From: Ottelia alismoides
Taxonomy: Eukaryota > Streptophyta > Magnoliopsida > Alismatales > Hydrocharitaceae
DNA length: 64,000 nt
Direction: 5' to 3'
NCBI GenBank assembly: GCA_037367405.1
Contig: JAZKJV010000085.1
Span: 62,001-126,000, forward strand
The notes beneath the pieces were generated by a model that saw nothing but the letters and a program-made list of their open reading frames with translations, did no database searches and was not told the origin of the DNA. A program made the translations under genes and the position numbers. Of this stretch, positions 46,904 to 58,800 are shown in pieces (positions within the stretch are counted from its first letter, which is position 1; each line of letters starts with the position of its first letter).

Positions 46904-47124
46904 TCTGAAGTCGATCCCAGGTACGCCGTTTCTTCTTGTGCAAGAAAACGAGAGAGTATGGTGAGAGGGAGAGATGAAGAGAATGAGAGGGGGCTCCCTA
47001 TGGCGAGAGTTCTCGGATGATATCTTCCTCCCATGTGAGGTAGATCTATATATAGGGGCGTGTTCACCCCTCGCCAAGTCCGCCCCCTCCCCCACGCCCC
47101 GGATGTTGCGGTCGTCCTTGCGAC
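46904..47124 (-). repeat. LTR fragment related to the Copia LTR at 27693, cut by the Athila element
   Basis: On minus it aligns with the right two thirds of the 302-bp Copia LTR. Shared words are GGGCGTGG, GGGGCGGACT, GCGAGGGG, CACGCCC followed by a TATA box, CATAGGGAGCC, CTCTCTCGTT and GGCGTACCT, ending TTCAGA. The U3 start is missing because the Athila LTR begins at 47125. The remaining part should lie beyond the window on the far side of that element. Confidence 0.72.
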
Positions 47125-50100
47125 TGATGACCGAATAGTTCGTCACGAGAGATCAAGGGAGATAAATAACAGGTCGTTGCGACCTCAATCCCTCGAAGAT
47201 CGATCAACAAGAAAAATCAATCACTCAAATAAGATAAAACAAGCAAGCACACAATAGAGCGATCTAGCTATTGGTTTAACCTGGTATAGCTCCCAGGGTC
47301 GAACTCAAGGAGCACAGATTGGCCTTGCGGCCTACGATGCAGTCAGAAATCCAGAAGAGTTTTTTTTTTATGGTTTTTATTTGTTTTTATATTTTTTTAG
47401 AATTTTTTAATGAAGAGAGAAATAAGAGAAAGTAAATACAAGCGGACTTCAACAATTTATACAACACACAAAAATGATGCAAAAATTAAGGAAAATTGGT
47501 TTTTAGGTTTTTTAAGTTTTTTTACTGTTTTGGTGAATTTTTGGAATTTTTCTAATGGGCAAATTAATTATTAAAAATCAAACAATGCGACAAACAAAGG
47601 GTACTGTCCAGCAAGGCTTAGGATCCAAAAATAAAATACTCTTGGATCTCAAAAAGCCCTAGAGGTAATTTTCCTATAATCTAGAAAGATTAAGGAAAAT
47701 TTAGGCACCCTAATTATTGTTTTTGGATTTTTAATTTATTTACTACAATTTTTATGGGTTTTTAAGGGTTTTTCAATTTTTAGGTTTTTTTAAGTGATGA
47801 AACTTAGCCAAAATTGGCTAGAAAATCAAACAAACAGTAAACAACAAGTCCTAATTTTTTTAGAATTTTTGGTTGAGTTTTTATATTTTTTTGGTATTTT
47901 TAAAGTCAAACAGTAGCAAAAAGGGAGGTTTTTGAATTTTTAAAAATAATAAATGAAATCCAAAATGTCCCCAAAAATCATAGAAATTCCTACACCATGG
48001 CAGGAGCCATGTGTCAAAATTTCATTGGATTTGGAGGTCGTTTGATATTTTATTCAAAAATAAAGGTGGGGCACTGTGCACAGGGACCTAAGTGCAAATA
48101 CCCAAAAGTTCTGGGGTCCTGGTGCAAAATACCCAAGAAATCACGTGCCAAGCACGTGTCTGGGGCACACAGGGACCAAATGGTAATAAAAATAAGTTTC
48201 GAGGGCTTATTGGTAACAAGTACCAAAAGTCCAGGGACTTATATGCAAATAACCCAAATAATTCGCACATGTGCAAATAAAGTGCTCACAGGGGCATATT
48301 TGCAAATAAACAAAAGTTTTCATTCATTGCATAACATCCAGAACTACAAGGCATAAATTGCAAATAACCCAACAAAACACGTGCCCAAGCACGTGGGTCT
48401 CTACTGGCAGGGGTATAAATGCAATTAAAATTAAGCGCGAGGGTCTCTATGCAAATCTCCCAGAAAATAAACAACGTGAATTAAAAGTTACAGGACTAAA
48501 CTGAAATAAACCAACTACGAGGGGGCCCTATGATATTTACCCCTTTATTAGCCGACGGTCAGATAGGCGCCACGTGGGTGATCTGACGGCTGGGAACGAA
48601 TGGCGCTTTACTCCTTCGGCCTTCGGCTCTGATCGACGGTCGAGAGAGAGACACGTGGACGATCGAGCGGTGCTGGGCTCGGGTGCCTCTCTCCTCGGCT
48701 GCAACGGTCCAGATGAGCTCCTCGGGTGAATCGACGGCTGCTGCTCCTCGATAGATGGACGCTCAGGATCAGAACTGGAGCGAGGTCTTCATCGGACGGC
48801 TCTGGAAGGTGGAGGAAGAACTGATGGCCGGCGAACTTCGCCGGCCTCCTACGTGCACTCCGGTCCTCCTCAGCTGCGCCTGAAGGTCGGAGAAGCTCCG
48901 CTGGACGATCCCGCAGCTGCTGGTGGTGGCCAAAAGCCCAACCGAGCCCTGGAGGGGCTCCGGCGAGACCTGGCGGCTCGAAGCTCCTGGCTGAATGGAC
49001 TGGAGGCTCAGACACCTCCTTTGGACCTGCAAAATGGTCAAGAAGCTTCGCGGGTCGAGGGCAAAGTGCCTCGACCCGGTTAGGTGGCGTGAAGGTGAAC
49101 GGTGCGGTGGCGCGAAAGAGCTCCGGCGAGGCGACGGCGGTGGAGCTCGACTCCCAGATCCTGTGCGATCTGGGTTGTGCGAATAGGTGAAGAAGGTGAG
49201 TGAGGGGATTGCGAAGGTGATGAGCGAGTCGGATGATCGAGAGGATACGCGAGGTGGTCGGAATCGAAGATGTACGTCGGAGATGAAATTTGGGCGTAAT
49301 CGGAAATTAAGCTAAATGGAAGGTCGAATCGGGTACCTGATGGCTGAAGTAGACTGTGCTGGAGCTGGGCTTGCTCCTGGTCGTAGCTTCGAAGGGCGTC
49401 AAGGCCTGAAGCTCGATGCTCAACACCGGCGGCGGAGCAAGTACGGCGAAGTACGCCGGATCGATGGGTACGCTTCCTCGCCTCACTGCAACAAGGGCTA
49501 ACGCTCGCTGTCACTCAGGCGGAGCCAATGGAGGTCACGGGGAAGGAAGAGAAGGGCCAAAGATGCGGCGCGGAGGTCGGCGGAGGGTGATGGTTATATA
49601 GAGTGACCGGGGCGATTAGGGTTGAGGGTGGACAGCGATGGAAAGCGTCGATTTGATGGCGGAAGATCCGGCGAGGGAGAGGGATGAACGGCGAAGACTC
49701 CGGGCGCGGGGGTTGAGTGGGTGACAGCCTGGAGCGCGTGGGAAAAATCGGGGAAGAGGGGCGCGGCGCGCGTTGTCCAGAATAGGAAGGAGTCGCGGGG
49801 GAGTTGACCGGGGTCAACATTCCCCCGTGGACCAACCAGGAGCGGCCACGTGTGCTGGGTTTTTGTTTTATTTTTTTAGGGTAGAAATAGGCCGAATTAG
49901 AGAAAACTCAAAACATGAAATATTTTTCTTTTATTTTTTTCTATTTTTTGGTGATTTTTATTTAATTTTTGGAAATAAAAATAGGTTAGCTCTATATATA
50001 GGTATATGTACACTATATGGATTTTTATTTTTGATTTTTTATTTGTTATTTTTATGAATTTTTATGCTCTTTTGTATTTTATTTATTTACAACATAAAAT

Positions 50101-50773
50101 ATGGAATAAAAGAATATTTTTATTTTATTTTCATCACTTATATACAAGGGTGAAATAAATGGTTGAATATATTTATATACATGGTATTAATACAATGTAT
50201 TTTTTGTATTTTCAATTTTGTGATTTTTATTTGATTTTTGTTTTATTTCTTGTTATTTATTTTATTTACAAAATATAACATAGAATATTTACAAAAATTT
50301 TAGAAAATAATTGAATCTATTTACAGGGTTAAATAAATACAAGGGTGTGGTTTATACACAAGGTGAAGGAAGGGTATTTTTGAATTTTTGGTTTTTATCT
50401 TTTTATTTTGTTTTTAATAGTAAAATATACACACAATATGCACAAACATATTTTTGGGTGAGGAAAATATAAAGTTTTATTTATTTACAAATATATACAC
50501 ATGAGCTCTCATCTCCCTCTACTTTGCTTTTATGCGGTCAGACCCATGCTGAGCCCTCCCTTGGGTTAGGTTGCTCAATATTTATTCTAATATTTCCCTC
50601 TTTTTCTTTTTGCTCTTTATTCTTTTATTTTGTGCACAAAAACATGCTAATTATAGGTTTTTACACAATGCATGCTTTTGGTATTTATTGGTATTTACAC
50701 ATATCTACATGTATTTGCAAAGGTTTTTGTAGCTAAAATAGAAGAATAAAGAGTGATGAATGGGTATTCATCA
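47125..50773 (-). repeat. 3' LTR of the Athila-type element
   Basis: 3649 bp with inverted ends TGATGA/TCATCA. The TATA box (TATATAA on minus) is at 49594-49600, so about 2.4 kb is R-U5. Reading with transcription, it passes a GC-rich part (49500-48600), then an array of TGCAAATAnCCC words (48460-48090), then T/A-rich sequence. Small open frames on both strands inside it are not considered genes. Confidence 0.93.
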
Positions 50774-50786
50774 CCCCCCTATGCTT
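50774..50786 (-). promoter_or_regulatory. Polypurine tract of the Athila-type element
   Basis: AAGCATAGGGGGG on minus, abutting the 3' LTR; would prime plus-strand synthesis. Confidence 0.88.
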
Positions 50787-52824
50787 AACTTTGCTAGTCC
50801 CTTAGCAAACACTTATTTGAAAAAGAAGTGAAAAAGAAAGAAAAAGAAAAAGAAAAAGAGAATGTACATGGATCAAGGTTGACTTATTAAATTTTCCTTC
50901 ATTAACTTGAAATATGGAGCTCGATCAGATCTTTGGATTATTAATGTGTCGGAACCTTATTTGGACTTAAGCCTAAAACTCAACAGCCTCCAAGTTCCAC
51001 CAATCTATGGGCAAGACTCCTCAATAAACCAGATCAGAACAAGTCTACATACACAAACTCTAATGACCGTGAATCTTTTCCTTGCGGTGTAAGTGATATG
51101 TGGCTCCCCACCTCAGAAGTAACAAAGAAACAACCTCCCTCAACCTGGTAACTCTAATGCCTCAGTCTAGCAACTCTTTCCTCGAGAAGCGGGGTATTCC
51201 CTTCTAAGTTCAAGTGCAACCGGCTCAAGGAGAGGGGGTAGAAGTATAGAGTTTTGGAAGCTTAGCCAGTGTAGCTAAGTCTCCCGCTGCAAGCTTCATG
51301 AGATGTAACATGGATACCATAAGCTTTTGCTTTATACTCCGGTGGGGTTATTAAATTTTCAATCCGACCCACCACTTTTTTGGAGTTCTTTTTGCATTTT
51401 TGCATTTTTTTTTTTCAACAACTTCTGTACAACATATCTACATGGTGCAGCATATAAGAAATTTCCCCTTGAGCCAGTAGACTATCCCTCTTTTGAAGCT
51501 TTATTGCAACCCACAGCTTCTGTCTTTAGCTTTCAACACCACTAGACCAAGTTGAGGTGCACTTCCTTCACTATAAGAAGAAGAGAGGTTCCGCCTAGAA
51601 GTACTACCCTCATATGCTACCCCAAGCCAAAGGAAACTGCCTCCTCACCACCTCATCCATGGAGAGCCATGTGTAAAGTGCAGGTGCAAGTGAAGCCATT
51701 GTCTCTGAGAGTCATGCGTGTGTTGTTAAGTGCTCTACTTAGGCTTATCAAGATGACATATGCTCATAGCCTAGTGGACTCGAAGAATTAAGTCCTTATG
51801 GACCTGAAAAGCCTTAACCCTAAGTCCTACAAGGTTCCTCTTGAAGTTAAGTGAATTAAGATCTTATTCAAGCTCCATTTCTCAATTTAATTCCAGGCTT
51901 AGTTTAAATGTCAACTCTCATCCAGGAAAAATTATATACAAATATGTACACAAGATGCTATTTACAAATATTTTACAATCATGCAAAAATTTTGAAAAAT
52001 GTTTTGAAATCATGAATGAATGATGCATGAGGTGCAGGTTTTGCAAAAAGATATTTACAAACATTTACACAAGATTTTTGCAAACTTTTGATTTTCAAAA
52101 CATTTTGGAAAAATTTTTGTACAATATACATAATTTTGATACAAAATATTTCCACAAGCTTTACACACAAGAATTTTGAAATCATTTTTACAAAAATACT
52201 TTATACACTAGCTATGTATGTGCAAGAATAAAAGAGGTTTATGTTCATGAAAAATTTTTAATTTTTGTGATTTTTAGCCATTTTATTTATTAACACACTC
52301 ACACCAAGTACGAGTTATGGCTAAAGTATATATGAAATATATACACACCCCCCCTATACTTAGCTCGAACGATGTCCTCAGAGTGATTAAGAGCGATGAA
52401 GAAGACATAACTCGTGCTTTAGTAAAAAGGGAAGTGAAAAGGAATGGATAAATGAATAGAATGAAAGGAACTCGGTGGTTTCCCCCTATACTTAGGATTA
52501 ACTAATCCTAAGTATAGAAAGCTGTACATGAAGGGAAAGCCGAGTGAAGAATATACAGAATCTGCCCCCCCCTATACTTAGGGTAAAATATCCCTAAGTA
52601 TAGGCAGCAAAAACAAGAGCAGAAAGAATCAAAAGAACACTCACAGGTCCGACATCCCCCCTATACTTAGGGTAAAGTACACCCTAAGTATAGCATAATC
52701 ACAAGATGAGAGATGGGATGTGGGACTAAAGAATGGAATGATATGGACAACTGGATCTATACAGGCGGAAGAACAGTGAAAATCAGGCGTGAGATGTAGA
52801 AGATGTGAGTCAAAAGACCACATC
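50787..52824 (-). other. 3' untranslated internal region of the Athila-type element
   Basis: About 2 kb between the pol stop and the PPT. It has no open frame of a size or composition that suggests an envelope-like gene. It includes A/G-rich runs (50818-50860), T-rich runs near 51400 and the hairpin/PPT-like cluster at 52348-52693. Confidence 0.75.
52348..52693 (-). repeat. Cluster of PPT-like tracts and hairpins
   Basis: The plus-strand view shows C-run followed by TATACTTAG four times (52348, 52482, 52567, 52656). Three of these open a hairpin. They are 52486-52500/52503-52517 (15-bp perfect stem, 2-nt loop), 52571-52583/52592-52604 (13 bp, 8-nt loop) and 52661-52673/52681-52693 (13 bp, 7-nt loop). 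In the sense strand each hairpin's 3' arm runs into a G-tract, giving AAGTATAGGGGG-like copies of the true PPT. Confidence 0.92.
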
Positions 52825-55800
52825 TCACGCAAAATGAATAGCGGCGATAATAACGTCCCGCGGCTCATGATCTAGAAATGGTTTGAGCCGCTGGCCGTTC
52901 ACTCGGAAGGTACTCTCAGAAGATAACTCAGATATATCAATGCTACCGTTATCGTGTACCTTTCTGACCAAGTAAGGTCCTTTCCATTTGCTCTGTAGCT
53001 TCCCTGGAAATAATCTAAGCCTTGCATCAAACAGCCATACTTTCTGTCCAATCTCAAAATGCTTGTGGCTGATATGAGAATCATGCCACTCCTTGACTTT
53101 CTCCTTATAATGTAGGCTGTTTGAGAAAGCTGCATCTCTAAGCTCTTCCAAGGCGGCTAACTCTGCCCTCCTCTGGTCTCCTATACCATTTGGATCCATC
53201 AATATGTCTGTAACTGCCCAGAGTGACTTGTGCCTCAGCTCAACAGGTAGGTGACAGGGCTTGCCATACACGAGGCGAAAGGGAGATGTACCCAATGGTG
53301 TCTTGAAAGACGTCCGATATGCCCACAAGACCGAGTCCAAAAGCTGTGACCAATTCTTTCGGTCAGGGCGGACGACTTTCTGCAAAATATTCTTGATCTC
53401 CCTATTCGACACTTCGGCTAGACCATTCGTCTGTGGATGATATGGTGTAGCAACTCGATGGTCTATGCCGAACTCGCTAGCAAGTGCCTTCACCTGGTCG
53501 TTGATGAAATGAGACCCCCCATCAGAAATCAGAACTCGTGGAACCCCGAACCGCATGATGATGTTCTTCTTCAGAAATCTGCAAACTGTCTTCGCATCTG
53601 CGGCTCGGGCGGGGATAGCCTCAACCCAACGACTAACATAATCAACGGCCAACAGAATGTACTCAAATCCCTGACTCTTAGGGAATGGACCCATGAAATC
53701 GATGCCCCATGCGTCAAAAACCTCACAGAAATGAATGGGCTGCATCGGCATCATATCACGCTGTCCACAAGTGCCCATCCTCTGACAGTCAGTACACCTC
53801 TTCACGAACTCATCAGAGTCCTTGAAGAGTGTAGGCCACCACAAGCCGGATTGGAGCACTTTCTGTGCCGTTCTCCTCCCAGAATGATGTCCTCCTGCCT
53901 CAAGCTTGTGGCAGTAAGTGAGGACACTATGATGCTCCTCCTGAGGAATACACCGACGCCAGATGCTATCCCCTCCTTCGTGGTAAAGGATGGGATCCTC
54001 CCAGTGGTAAGACTTGGCCTTCGCAAGGAAGGTATCAATCTTCTGCTTGGGCCAATCTTGGGGGACTTTCCCAGCAACGAGAAAGTTCACAATATCAGCG
54101 TACCATGGGAGTGAGGCGATAGCAAGGATCGCCTCATCTGGGAAGGTATCACAAATGGGATCAATCTGCTCAGAATCCTCAGGCTGCTCTAGTCGGGATA
54201 AATGATCCGCCACCACATTCTTGACTCCAGGTTTATCCTTGATCTCAATGTCGAACTCCTGGAGTAGAAGGATCCATCTAGTAAGTCTGGCCTTGGCATC
54301 CTTCTTTGACATGAGGTACCTGATGGCGGTGTGGTCTGTGTACAAGGTCACTCGGGATCCAATGATATATGATCTGAATTTATCTAGGGCAAACACTACT
54401 GCTAGCATCTCCTTCTCTGTGACTGTATAATTCCGCTGGGCGGAATCCAATGTGCGGCTAGCATAGTGTATCGCAAATGGTACTCCATCCCTCCTCTGTC
54501 CTAGCACTGCCCCTACGGCAAAATCGGAGGCGTCCGTCATGATCTCGAATGGGAGAGACCAATCGGGTGGCTGAAGGACAGGAGCCTCAATAACACATTG
54601 CTGGAGAGTTTCAAAGGACGAAAGACACTTGTCATCGACAAGGAGCTCGGTGTCTTTCGTTAAGAGGTCAGTCAACGGTCGGGCAATCTTGCTGAAATCA
54701 TGAATGAATCTCCTATAAAAACCAACGTGCCCCAGAAATGACCGTAACTGCTTCAGATTGGACGGCGGTGTGAGTTTCCTAATGACATCGACCTTGGCCG
54801 GATCAACCTCCATGCCTCTGTTGGAGATGATGTGGCCAAGCACCGTCCCTTGAGTCACCATGAAGTGACTCTTCTCCCAAGACAGAACCAAGCGGGTATC
54901 AATACATCGCTGGAGCACTCGGTCTAGGCAGCCAAGACAGGAATCGAAACCGTCGCCGTAAACCGAGAAGTCGTCCATGAAGACCTCCAAACATTCCCCT
55001 ACCATGTCCGAAAATATCGACAGCATACATCTCTGAAAAGTCGCAGGGGCGTTACATAGCCCGAATGGCATGCGTCGAAAGGCGTAAGTACCGAAGGGAC
55101 AGGTAAAGGTGGTCTTCTCCTGATCCTCAGGAGCGATGGCCACCTGGTTATAGCCCGAGTACCCATCCAGGAAGCAATAATGGCTCTTCCCTGCCAGTCT
55201 CTCAATGATCTGGTCAATAAAAGGCAGGGGAAAATGGTCCTTCTTGGTGGCCTGGTTGAGTCTCCTGTAGTCAACACAGACCCGCCAAGAGGTGGGTACT
55301 CGTGTAGCGATCTCCTCTCCCGACTCACTGATCACAGTAGTGATGCCCGTCTTCTTGGGCACCACATGCAAGGGGCTGACCCACTTGGAGTCGGAAATGG
55401 GATAAATAAAATCTGCACTCCACCATTTTGATATTTCCTTCATAACAACCTCTCTTAGGTTGGGGTTCAGTCGCCGCTGGAACTCACGCGACGGCTTTGC
55501 CCCTTCCTCAAGATAGATATGGTGGGAGCACAACGAGGGACTAATCCCATGGAGATCTGCTACGCTCCATCCAATTGCCTTGTGGTTCTTTTCAAGAACC
55601 TCCATCAGACGGGATTCTTGCTCTCCAGTCAGATCTGCAGAGATGATGACTGGGTACATCTCAGACTCTCCCGCAAGGAATCTATACTTCAGCGAAGTAG
55701 GGAGCGGCTTTAGCTCTGGACAGCTGGGTGCTGGCAAATCTGGCTTCTGAAGAAGATGTGTGTATGCGGACAATTCTGCCAAATTTGCCTGGGAAAATGA

Positions 55801-58800
55801 TAACGAACTCTCACAAACTGGATCTGGAGAAGGCGGGTCCTCTACAATGTCTCTGGTCTGCTTTGCCTCTACCTCCTCCTCTGTAGGCTCAGGTGGATCC
55901 AGATCTGGCATCTGATCATCACAATCTACCCAATCAGACTCTGAATCCGAGGGATCTATATCAGACTCGGTGGCATCAGTACCACCGGAGAACAAGGTGG
56001 CATCAGCACCACCATAGAGCAGGGTGGCCTCAGTACCACCATCACTGGAAATCGTGTCGCGATCAAGGTCCGACTCTGCTGACTCAATAGTATCCTGAAC
56101 CAGGGCTGTGCTCTCCAGACTATCCTCTGCTATCATCTCTGCATCAGCTGTATCTGAGTATGAGAGGATGGTCTGTGCTGCAGGATCTGCCCAAGCTGCC
56201 TCATCATCTGTGATCACAAAATCACAGTCCTGGTGGATGTCTGGCTCTATGTCTGTCAGCTGCTCTGAATCCGTACTGCCATGTGAGCGGGATCTGGATC
56301 TGGCTCTGTGGTCCTTAACCGTCTCTATTTGTATACTCTCGCCCTGGACGCGAAAGTACACCTTCCCGCTGTCATGGTCAGTCACTGCTTTGGCTGTGGC
56401 CAAGAACGGGCGACCGAGGATGATGGGGGAATCGGTCAACGAGTCAGGGGTCTCCATGTCCAGCACTACGAAGTCCACGGGGAATTGCAAACCCTGAATC
56501 GTGACGACAACGTCTCGTAACAACCCCTTTGGCCTCTTGATAGACCGATCAGCAAACTGAAGGTATGTCCTGCTCTGTCCAAGAGTGCCCAACTCTAAGT
56601 GGTGGAGAAGGGCTGCCGGAAGGAGGTTGATCGACGATCCGCTATCTAAGAGAGTACGGTCGAACCTCTGCTCACTAATCTGACATCTGACATACGGGGC
56701 CCCTAAATCTGGCCTCTTAGTCGGCAGATGGTTCTGGATCGCGTAACACGTGGCTTTGGTCAGCACATGGATCTCTGCGGTCTTGTTCCTCTTCGTCCTC
56801 CTGACTGTGGTCCTATCTCTTAGGGATCGCTGAAGAAGAGGGATGTGCTGCAAAGCCTCATTGAGGGTCAGCTGGATGTGAAATCGGTCTATCATGCTCT
56901 GGCTGAACTCCTCCTTCTCTCTTTTTTTTGGGTCTTTTTCTTTTTTCTTCCCCTTCCCCAACTCAAGGGCTCTAGGAAAGGGGATCACAGGGTCCTTCTC
57001 AGATGAAGGGCTAGGAATAGGTCTAGACGGTTCGATGACCGGATCCTCACAAACATCATTCATCACAGTAGGATCAGAATAAACTAAACCTTTTCCTTTA
57101 TTAAAATCAGAGTTCCGAGATACATTTATGCGAGGAAAGACAACATTTCTATCAGAATAAATGTTGGTGGCCTCAGTACCACCTCTAGCTGGCTCTACAT
57201 GCAGACGTCTTGCGGCCTCAGTACCGCTGGCTGGCTCGGCTCTCCTGGTGGCGTCAGTACCACCTCCTCGATCTGGTGAAATGGCGGCCTCAGTACCGCC
57301 GGGTGAATCAGCATCTCTGGTGGCATCAGTACCACCGTCATCATGATGTGCGGCTTCAGTACCGCTCTCCTCTTCCTCATCTGGCGCTCTAGATGACTCC
57401 TCGTGTTGACGCTCAGATGAGGCGCCGCCTGCTGGTCTTCTACCGCTCCTAAGTGTGACAAAATCAGCATCAAATATATCCGACGAGATAACATCAAATG
57501 AGTCACTAGAAGTGGTAGGCTCAGTGTGAACTACCTGCTCAGATTTCCTCTTCAAGTTATTCGGATTAGGCTCGATCTGTGCAGGGATGGCGGCCTTCCC
57601 TCTCATCAGGTCCCGCATCTCCTGGCGGAACTCGTCCATCTCCCGTCTAAATGTAGCCTGCTGCTCTGTGAAGAGGCGGGCTAGATCATCCATGGCGGGG
57701 CTCTCATGGGAGCCCGACGGGTTGCCTCTCTGATAATGAGGCTGCTGGACCTGGTGCTGCTGTGGCTGAGAGGGGTAAGAGGAATGATGCTGCTGCTGGT
57801 GAGCCTGCTGCTCACGTCTCCAACTCTGTCCCTGCTGCTGGTAGGGACGAGATACGAAGGATGATGGCTGGTGTGGCTGGTATGCTGGGGGCTGCTGGTG
57901 ATCTCTCTGCTGGGAGTACTGCCCTCCCTGACCGGCTGGCTGCTGCTGGGGTTGGTTACCCCCATTCCCCCACCTGAATCCGGGATGGTCTCGTCGGATT
58001 CCGGGTTGAGGACGGTCATACCAAATCCCGTTGACATCCATCAACGGCTCTGCATCGTATGGGGCTGGTGGGAGTACATCCAGAGGCTGATCCGGCTGAT
58101 ATACCACCATCTGTAAGTCTGGAGATGGTGGTGACTGGTAGGAGGGCTGCTGCTGCTGGTACGGCTCCGCCTGTACAAGGTGAACTTGCCTAGGCTGCTG
58201 CAAGGAGCTGGAGCGCTGGGACGAGCTGCGGCTGCCACCGGAATCGCCTCGCGACAGAAGACGGGGCTGAGGAGCCGTCTGTGCCTCCTGAAGACACAAG
58301 AGCTGGGTCTTCATGTCGCTCAGAGTTTGTGCCATTTCCTCCATCTGAGTTATGCCCTGGCACTGCTTCTTCTCTATGATTTCCATGCGGTCCAACTTCT
58401 CGCTGATTATCCCCATGTCCGCAGCGGCCGACTCTGCCTGTGCGGCTGCAACTGTGGACGAACTGGATGGACCTGCATCAACCCGTGCTATCCGCTGATA
58501 CTGCACGGGTCCTGGCGGCTGAACTCTCTGTGTGTACAACCGAGTCTGGGACATCACCATGTAATTCTCGGACATCTCCTCAAAGATGGCCCAGACTTGG
58601 TTGTGGTCCTTGGCAAAGTAGGACCCGCCGCAAGAAGCATTCACCAGTCCCTGAAGCTCTGGTGTCAGCCCACTAAAGAAGCTCTGAACTAGGTTCGGCT
58701 TCGAAATGTCGTGGTGTGGGCATCTATCCAGAAGCTCTCTGAACCTCTCCCATGCCTCGTGAAATTGCTCGTTAGGGAGCATGGAGAAGTTGTTGATCAG

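Noticed and set aside
48608..49514. Several open frames on both strands in the GC-rich part of the Athila LTR, repeated at 62456-63362
   Set aside because: Present identically in both LTRs, no recognisable domains, GC-rich sequence keeps all frames open; treated as LTR sequence.
50787..52824. Envelope-like gene downstream of pol
   Set aside because: Some Athila elements carry an env-like frame here. I looked for a long frame with signal peptide or transmembrane segments and found none.
53437..54114. Plus-strand open frame of 225 codons
   Set aside because: It lies wholly opposite the integrase/RNase H part of the Athila polyprotein; composition explains it.
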